Below, in pieces: positions 14,569 to 18,876 of a DNA stretch of 18,876 nucleotides. The stretch is from Rhodocyclaceae bacterium UBA1310 (GTDB lineage Bacteria; Pseudomonadota; Gammaproteobacteria; Burkholderiales; Rhodocyclaceae): positions 1 to 18,876 of the forward strand of contig DBTS01000077.1 in NCBI GenBank assembly GCA_002307175.1, given 5' to 3'. The notes under the pieces were generated by a model, which was not told the DNA's origin, made no database searches, and saw only the letters and a program-made list of their open reading frames with translations. The translations under genes and the position numbers were made by a program. The first letter of the stretch is position 1, and the number at the start of each line of letters is the position of its first letter.

Positions 14569-16260
14569 ATGTACAAATACGATGAATACGACCACCGGAT
14601 TGTGCGCGAGCGCGCGGCGCAGTTCCGTGACCAGACCCGCCGTTTCCTGGCTGGCGAGTTGGGCGGCGAGGAGTTCAAGCCCCTGCGCCTGCAAAACGGC
14701 CTGTATATTCAGCGCTATGCGCCGATGCTGCGTGTGGCCGTGCCGTATGGCATGCTTTCCTCGGCGCAACTGCGCAAGCTGGCGGCGATTTCCCGCACGT
14801 ATGACCGTGGCTACGCCCACATCTCCACACGCCAGAACGTGCAGTACAACTGGCCCGAACTCTCACGCGTGCCGGATATCCTTGATGAGCTCGCCGAAGT
14901 CGAGATGCATGCCATCCAGACCTCCGGCAACTGTATCCGCAATATCACGGTAGACCAGTTTGCCGGTATCGCCCCGGATGAAACCGTTGATCCGCGTCCG
15001 CTCGCCGAGATCGTGCGCCAGTGCAGCACCTTCCACCCGGAATTTGCGCTCCTCCCGCGCAAGTTCAAGATCGCCATGACCGGCGCGCGCGAAGACCGTG
15101 CCGTGCTGCAGATGCATGACGTCGGCCTTGAACTGTATCGTGCCGCCGATGGTGAAGTGCTGATCAAGGTGTGGGTGGGTGGCGGCCTCGGGCGTACCCC
15201 CATCCTCGGCAGTGTGCTGCATGAGGCCCTGCCCTGGCGGCATGTGCTGACCTATATCGAAGCCATTGTGCGCGTCTACAATCTGCACGGGCGGCGCGAC
15301 AACTCCTACAAGGCGCGCATCAAGATCCTCGTCAAGGCACTCGGGATCGAGGAGTTCAAGCGCCAGGTGGAAGCTGAGTGGGTCTTCCTCAAGGATGGGC
15401 CAAACACCATTACGCAGGCCGAGCTGGATCGCGTGGCGGCGCACTTCACGCTGCCGTCGTATGAAAAGCTCGCCGATCAGAATGCCGATTTCGAGGCGAA
15501 GCTTGCCGCTGAACGTGGCTTTGCCAATTGGGTGAAGCGCAACGTGCACACCCACAAGCAGCCGGGCTATCGTTCGGTGACCTTGTCGCTCAAGCCCACC
15601 GGCACAGCGCCGGGAGACATCACTGCCGGGCAGTTCGAAAAGGTGGCCGATCTGGCAGACCGTTTCAGCTATGGCGAAATCCGTTCCACGCACGAGCAGA
15701 ATCTGCTCCTCTCCGATGTGCGCGTGGCTGATCTGTACACGCTCTGGCAGGAAGCCCGCGCCGCCGGACTGGCGACACCGAACATCGGCCTCATTACCGA
15801 CATCATCTGCTGCCCCGGCGGCGATTTTTGCGATCTGGCCAACGCCAAGAGCATCCCGGTGGCACGTTCGATCCAGGAGGTCTTTGACGATCTGGATTAC
15901 CAGCATGACATCGGCGATATCGAACTGAATATCTCCGGCTGCATGAATTCCTGCGGTCACCACCACGTTGGCCACATTGGTGTGCTCGGTGTGGATAAGG
16001 ATGGCAGCGAGTGGTATCAGGTTTCCATCGGCGGCAAGCAGGGCAATGATGCCAGCCTGGGCTCGGTGATCGGACCGTCGTTTGCGCAGGATGAAGTCGC
16101 AGGCGTGGTCAAGCGTCTGATTGATGTCTATCTGGAAAGCCGCTCGCCTGAAGAGCGCTTCATCGATGTGGTGCGGCGCATTGGCATCGAACCGTTCAAA
16201 ACCCGTGTGTATGCCGATCGTCAGCCTGGCAAGCAGCAGAAGGAGGCCTCCAATGTCTAA
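14569..16260 (+). CDS. cysI: Assimilatory sulfite reductase hemoprotein (nitrite/sulfite reductase family)
   Basis: A 563-residue siroheme/[4Fe-4S] enzyme that reduces sulfite to sulfide. Two ferredoxin-like half domains (residues 45-110 and 340-395) flank catalytic domains. The cluster and siroheme ligands are seen as C415-x5-C421 and C458-x3-C462 (CCPGGDFC and NISGCMNSCGHHH). The anion-binding arginines lie in ISTRQNVQYNW (R88) and NCIRNITVD (R124). The genomic setting (cysB, cysH, cysD, cysN) favours sulfite over nitrite as substrate. No CysJ flavoprotein is encoded here; the DUF934 gene follows instead with an 8-nt overlap. The start is ATG 14569, with AAGAGAAG upstream. Confidence 0.95.
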   Translation: MYKYDEYDHRIVRERAAQFRDQTRRFLAGELGGEEFKPLRLQNGLYIQRYAPMLRVAVPYGMLSSAQLRKLAAISRTYDRGYAHISTRQNVQYNWPELSRVPDILDELAEVEMHAIQTSGNCIRNITVDQFAGIAPDETVDPRPLAEIVRQCSTFHPEFALLPRKFKIAMTGAREDRAVLQMHDVGLELYRAADGEVLIKVWVGGGLGRTPILGSVLHEALPWRHVLTYIEAIVRVYNLHGRRDNSYKARIKILVKALGIEEFKRQVEAEWVFLKDGPNTITQAELDRVAAHFTLPSYEKLADQNADFEAKLAAERGFANWVKRNVHTHKQPGYRSVTLSLKPTGTAPGDITAGQFEKVADLADRFSYGEIRSTHEQNLLLSDVRVADLYTLWQEARAAGLATPNIGLITDIICCPGGDFCDLANAKSIPVARSIQEVFDDLDYQHDIGDIELNISGCMNSCGHHHVGHIGVLGVDKDGSEWYQVSIGGKQGNDASLGSVIGPSFAQDEVAGVVKRLIDVYLESRSPEERFIDVVRRIGIEPFKTRVYADRQPGKQQKEASNV

Positions 16261-16867
16261 CCTGATCAAGTACATCAATGGTGTGCCGGGTGTGGTGGCC
16301 GAAGATGCGTGGCAGGTGGCGCATCTGCCCGCTGTGACTGAAGAGGTCAGAAAGCAGGCCGGCAAGCCGGTGCTCTTCAAGCTTACCGGCGCGGAAACCG
16401 CGACGCCTGAACAGATCAGCGCTACCGTGATTCCGGCTGGCAAGGTGCTCGTGCCACTGACGGTATGGCAGGCGCGCAAGGCTGAACTGGCGGGCCGTGT
16501 GGTGGCTGGCGAAATCGGGGTGTGGCTGGAGACTCACGAACTTGTCGAAAAGCTGATCGAGAGCCAGCAGGACCTGACAGTGTTTCCGGTGATCGGCGTC
16601 CATATTGAGCGTTTTGCCGATGGGCGAGCCTACTCCATGGCCAACCTGCTGCGCACGCGCTATGGCTTCAAGGCCGAATTGCGTGTCTTCGGTGATGTGC
16701 TGCGCGATCAGTTGTTCTATCTGCGCCGCGTCGGCTTCGATGCCTTCGAGATTCGCGCCGACCGTTCCGCCGAAGATGCCCTGGCTTCGCTCAAGGATTT
16801 CAGTGAACCGTATCAGGCTTCCGTGGTGATTGACCAGCCGGTATGGCGCCGGCATGCACGGGGCTGA
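16253..16867 (+). CDS. DUF934 protein, sulfite-reductase-associated, function unknown
   Basis: A protein of 204 residues starting at ATG 16253, which lies inside the cysI stop region and has a strong AGGAGG (16241-16246) six bases upstream. The longer frame from 16121 is not real. Conserved DUF934 features are VPLTVWQARKAEL, GEIGVWLETHELVEKL and the C-terminal block DGRAYSMANLLRTRYGFKAE, then LRVFGDVLRDQLFYLRRVGF and DAFEIR. It has no signal peptide, no membrane segment and no cysteine pair for a metal cluster. The family is found next to cysI in many beta- and gammaproteobacteria and is presumed to aid sulfite reduction, but its biochemical role is not established. It overlaps cysH. Confidence 0.92.
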   Translation: MSNLIKYINGVPGVVAEDAWQVAHLPAVTEEVRKQAGKPVLFKLTGAETATPEQISATVIPAGKVLVPLTVWQARKAELAGRVVAGEIGVWLETHELVEKLIESQQDLTVFPVIGVHIERFADGRAYSMANLLRTRYGFKAELRVFGDVLRDQLFYLRRVGFDAFEIRADRSAEDALASLKDFSEPYQASVVIDQPVWRRHARG

Positions 16868-17636
16868 TAGCGTGGAAAGCGTATCCATCATCCGGCCGCG
16901 TGGTGTTGCTGCCCAGAACCCCGCCACCCATCCTCTCATCGATGAGGTGGTGAAGCTCAACATTGCCGCCAAGCGTGCCAATGCCCTGGAGCTGCTGCAT
17001 GCCATCGCCGAGGAACATGGTGCTGTGACATTCGCCAATAGCCTCGGTGCCGAGGATGTGGTGCTCACCGACATCATCCTGAGAGAAGGCCTGCCGATCG
17101 AGATCTTCTCGCTCGACACGGGTCGCCTGCCGGCCGAAACCTATACGCTGATCGCCGACGTCGAAAAGCGGTATGGCACCAAGCTCAAGGTATTCTTTCC
17201 GGAATCTGCTGCGGTGGAGGCGTATGTGCGTAGCGAAGGTATCAATGCCTTCTACACATCTATCGAACTGCGCAAGGCCTGCTGTCATATCCGCAAGGTT
17301 GAGCCCTTGCGCCGTGCGCTGGCGGGCAAGAAAGCCTGGATTACCGGCATGCGTGCAGCCCAGGCGGCCACGCGGGCGAATCTGCCGGTGCGCGAGCATG
17401 ACGCAGGCAATGGCCTGGAAAAATACAATCCGCTGGCGGATTGGAGCGAGCAGGATGTGTGGGCATATATCCGCATCCATGAGCTTCCGTACAATGCCCT
17501 GCACGACCAGTTCTATCCGAGCATTGGCTGCGCGCCGTGTACGCGTGCCATTGCCATCGGCGAGGATGTGCGTGTCGGGCGCTGGTGGTGGGAAGATGCC
17601 AACAGCAAGGAATGCGGTCTTCACGTAAAGAAATGA
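16854..17636 (+). CDS. cysH: Assimilatory adenylyl-sulfate (APS) reductase, [4Fe-4S] type
   Basis: This enzyme reduces APS to sulfite with thioredoxin. From ATG 16854 it has 260 residues; GTG 16872 is an alternative with GGGG at better spacing. The nucleotide-binding region is TFANSLGAEDVVLTD, followed by IEIFSLDTGRLPAETY. The iron-sulfur cysteines are present as C143-C144 (KACCHIRKVEPL) and C226-x2-C229 (IGCAPCTRA). The catalytic cysteine is C254 in the ECGLH tail. The CC/CxxC motif marks the APS-using type, which agrees with the absence of an APS kinase gene (cysC) here. The start overlaps the DUF934 stop by 14 nt, and cysD follows after 40 nt. Confidence 0.94.
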   Translation: MHGADSVESVSIIRPRGVAAQNPATHPLIDEVVKLNIAAKRANALELLHAIAEEHGAVTFANSLGAEDVVLTDIILREGLPIEIFSLDTGRLPAETYTLIADVEKRYGTKLKVFFPESAAVEAYVRSEGINAFYTSIELRKACCHIRKVEPLRRALAGKKAWITGMRAAQAATRANLPVREHDAGNGLEKYNPLADWSEQDVWAYIRIHELPYNALHDQFYPSIGCAPCTRAIAIGEDVRVGRWWWEDANSKECGLHVKK

Positions 17637-17676
17637 ACAGTGTGACTCGGGCAACCGACCTGGATGAGTTGATTAA

Positions 17677-18591
17677 ATGACAATACAGACCCGCCAAACC
17701 CTCTCCCACCTCGACTGGCTTGAAGCCGAGGCTATTCACATCATGCGCGAGGTTGCCGGCCAGTGCGAACGCCCGGTGTTGCTGTTCTCGGGTGGCAAGG
17801 ATTCGATCTGCCTGCTGCGTCTGGCTGAAAAGGCTTTCCGCCCGGGCAAGTTTCCGTTTCCGCTGATGCATATCGATACTGGCCACAACTACAAGGAAGT
17901 GACCGACTTCCGCGACAAGCGTGCTGCCGAACTGGGTGAACGCCTGATCGTGCGTACCGTCGAAGATTCGATGAAGCGCGGCACCGTGGTGCTCAAATCT
18001 GCCGATGAATCGCGCAACAAGCATCAGTCCGTGACGCTGCTTGAAGCGATTGCCGAGTTTGAGTTCGATTGCTGCATCGGTGGTGCGCGTCGCGACGAAG
18101 AAAAGGCCCGTGCCAAGGAACGCGTGATGAGCTTCCGCGATGAATTCGGCCAGTGGGACCCGAAGAACCAGCGCCCGGAGCTGTGGAACCTCTACAACGC
18201 ACGGGCGTTCAAGGGCGAGAACATCCGCGCTTTCCCGATCTCGAACTGGACCGAGATGGATGTGTGGCAATACGTCGAGCGTGAAAAGCTCGAACTGCCC
18301 TCGATCTATTTTGCCCACCAGCGGCCCATCGTGCGCCGTGGCGGCGCCATCGTGCCGGTGACCGAGATCACACCGGCCCGTCCTGGCGAGGAGATCATTG
18401 ATCTGCAGGTGCGTTTCCGCACCGTGGGTGACATCACCTGTACCGCACCGGTGGAGTCAGACGCTGACACCCTCGCCAAGATCGTGCTGGAAACTGCCAC
18501 CACGACGATCACCGAACGTGGCGCCACGCGCCTGGACGACCAGACTTCGGATGCTTCGATGGAGCAGCGCAAGAAGGAAGGCTATTTCTGA
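17677..18591 (+). CDS. cysD: Sulfate adenylyltransferase subunit 2
   Basis: The ATP-sulfurylase subunit that forms APS from sulfate and ATP, coupled to GTP hydrolysis by CysN. It has 304 residues, the usual length, with the PP-loop SGGKDS at 38-43, then MHIDTGHNYKEVTDFRD, CIGGARRDEEKARAKER and FPISNWTEMDVWQY. It ends in the typical MEQRKKEGYF. The start at ATG 17677 is preceded by GGATGAG (17662-17668). It lies within the cys run, 62 bp before cysN. Confidence 0.97.
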   Translation: MTIQTRQTLSHLDWLEAEAIHIMREVAGQCERPVLLFSGGKDSICLLRLAEKAFRPGKFPFPLMHIDTGHNYKEVTDFRDKRAAELGERLIVRTVEDSMKRGTVVLKSADESRNKHQSVTLLEAIAEFEFDCCIGGARRDEEKARAKERVMSFRDEFGQWDPKNQRPELWNLYNARAFKGENIRAFPISNWTEMDVWQYVEREKLELPSIYFAHQRPIVRRGGAIVPVTEITPARPGEEIIDLQVRFRTVGDITCTAPVESDADTLAKIVLETATTTITERGATRLDDQTSDASMEQRKKEGYF

Positions 18592-18653
18592 CCGGTTGTT
18601 TGCCGGCCCTGTTTGTTGGTCCTTTGACCCTTGCACCCTATACGGATTCAATC

Positions 18654-18876
18654 ATGTCAGCACGTGAAAATATTCCAGACAACGGCCTGCTGCGCTTCAT
18701 GACCTGCGGCAGCGTTGATGACGGCAAGAGCACCCTGATTGGGCGCCTGCTTTTTGATACCAAGACAATTCTCGCCGATACCCTCACGCAGATCGAAAAG
18801 ACCTCGAAGAAGCGTGGCATGGATGCGGTCGACCTCTCGCTGCTTACCGATGGCCTGCAGGCCGAGCGCGAACAGG
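18654..18876 (+). CDS. cysN: Sulfate adenylyltransferase subunit 1 (N-terminal part, cut by window edge)
   Basis: About 74 codons are visible from ATG 18654. After MSARENIPDNGLLRFMTCG comes the GTPase P-loop GSVDDGKST (residues 19-27), then IGRLLFDTKTI and DLSLLTDGLQAEREQ, the CysN/NodQ version of the region before switch I. The rest of the GTPase, and a possible CysC fusion, lie outside the window. No strong ribosome binding site is seen in the 62-bp gap after cysD. Confidence 0.94.
   Translation, partial: MSARENIPDNGLLRFMTCGSVDDGKSTLIGRLLFDTKTILADTLTQIEKTSKKRGMDAVDLSLLTDGLQAEREQ

Noticed and set aside
14863..16479. 538-codon minus-strand frame opposite cysI
   Set aside because: It is a shadow of cysI and DUF934, with no motif and no neighbouring context.
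17341..18318. 325-codon minus-strand frame opposite cysH/cysD
   Set aside because: It is antisense to two well-recognised cys genes and has no domain signature.

Overview
The window reads as chromosomal DNA from a Gram-negative proteobacterium, most likely a betaproteobacterium and possibly of the Rhodocyclales. The basis is the G+C-rich codon use, the yqgE-ruvX-pyrR-pyrB-pyrC' block (the order also known from Pseudomonas aeruginosa), and the cysB / TSUP / cysI-DUF934-cysH-cysD-cysN cluster typical of betaproteobacteria. The genus placement is inference. I see no tRNA, rRNA, CRISPR array, prophage or transposase gene.

Layout. Positions 1-2269 (minus) hold the N-terminal two thirds of a SWIM-finger SNF2 helicase that runs off the left edge. 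Divergent from it is a GltI-like periplasmic amino-acid-binding protein (2471-3361). A 456-bp gene-free stretch follows, with a hairpin, an isolated ribosome binding site plus ATG-TAA, and a 14-bp palindrome. Next is a LacI-family repressor (3818-4855) with a clear terminator. A class I DNA photolyase (5163-6587, minus) is back to back with yqgE. Then comes the run yqgE, ruvX, pyrR, pyrB, pyrC' (6641-10464), whose last three genes overlap or nearly touch. PyrB is aspartate transcarbamoylase. PyrC' looks like a dihydroorotase but has lost metal ligands, as expected of the structural partner of PyrB. A bidirectional terminator separates this operon from a small secreted His/Pro-rich protein (10596-10826, minus) and a degenerate-EAL/HDOD signalling protein (10986-12383, minus).

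The right third is assimilatory sulfate reduction. CysB (minus) is divergent from a TSUP-type exporter followed by cysI, DUF934, cysH, cysD and the start of cysN (plus). CysDN activates sulfate to APS, the iron-sulfur type CysH reduces APS to sulfite, and CysI reduces sulfite to sulfide. No cysJ, cysC, cysG or sulfate ABC transporter lies in the window.

The most interesting non-coding element is a 152-bp palindromic, MITE-like sequence (12538-12689). It has inverted ends and a TTA direct repeat on both sides, and the right-hand TTA is also the cysB stop codon. A shortened relative lies just after pyrC' (10484-10542). I found no convincing undescribed multi-gene system. The points worth a second look are this element, DUF934, the small secreted protein, the degenerate EAL domain and the palindrome upstream of the LacI gene.
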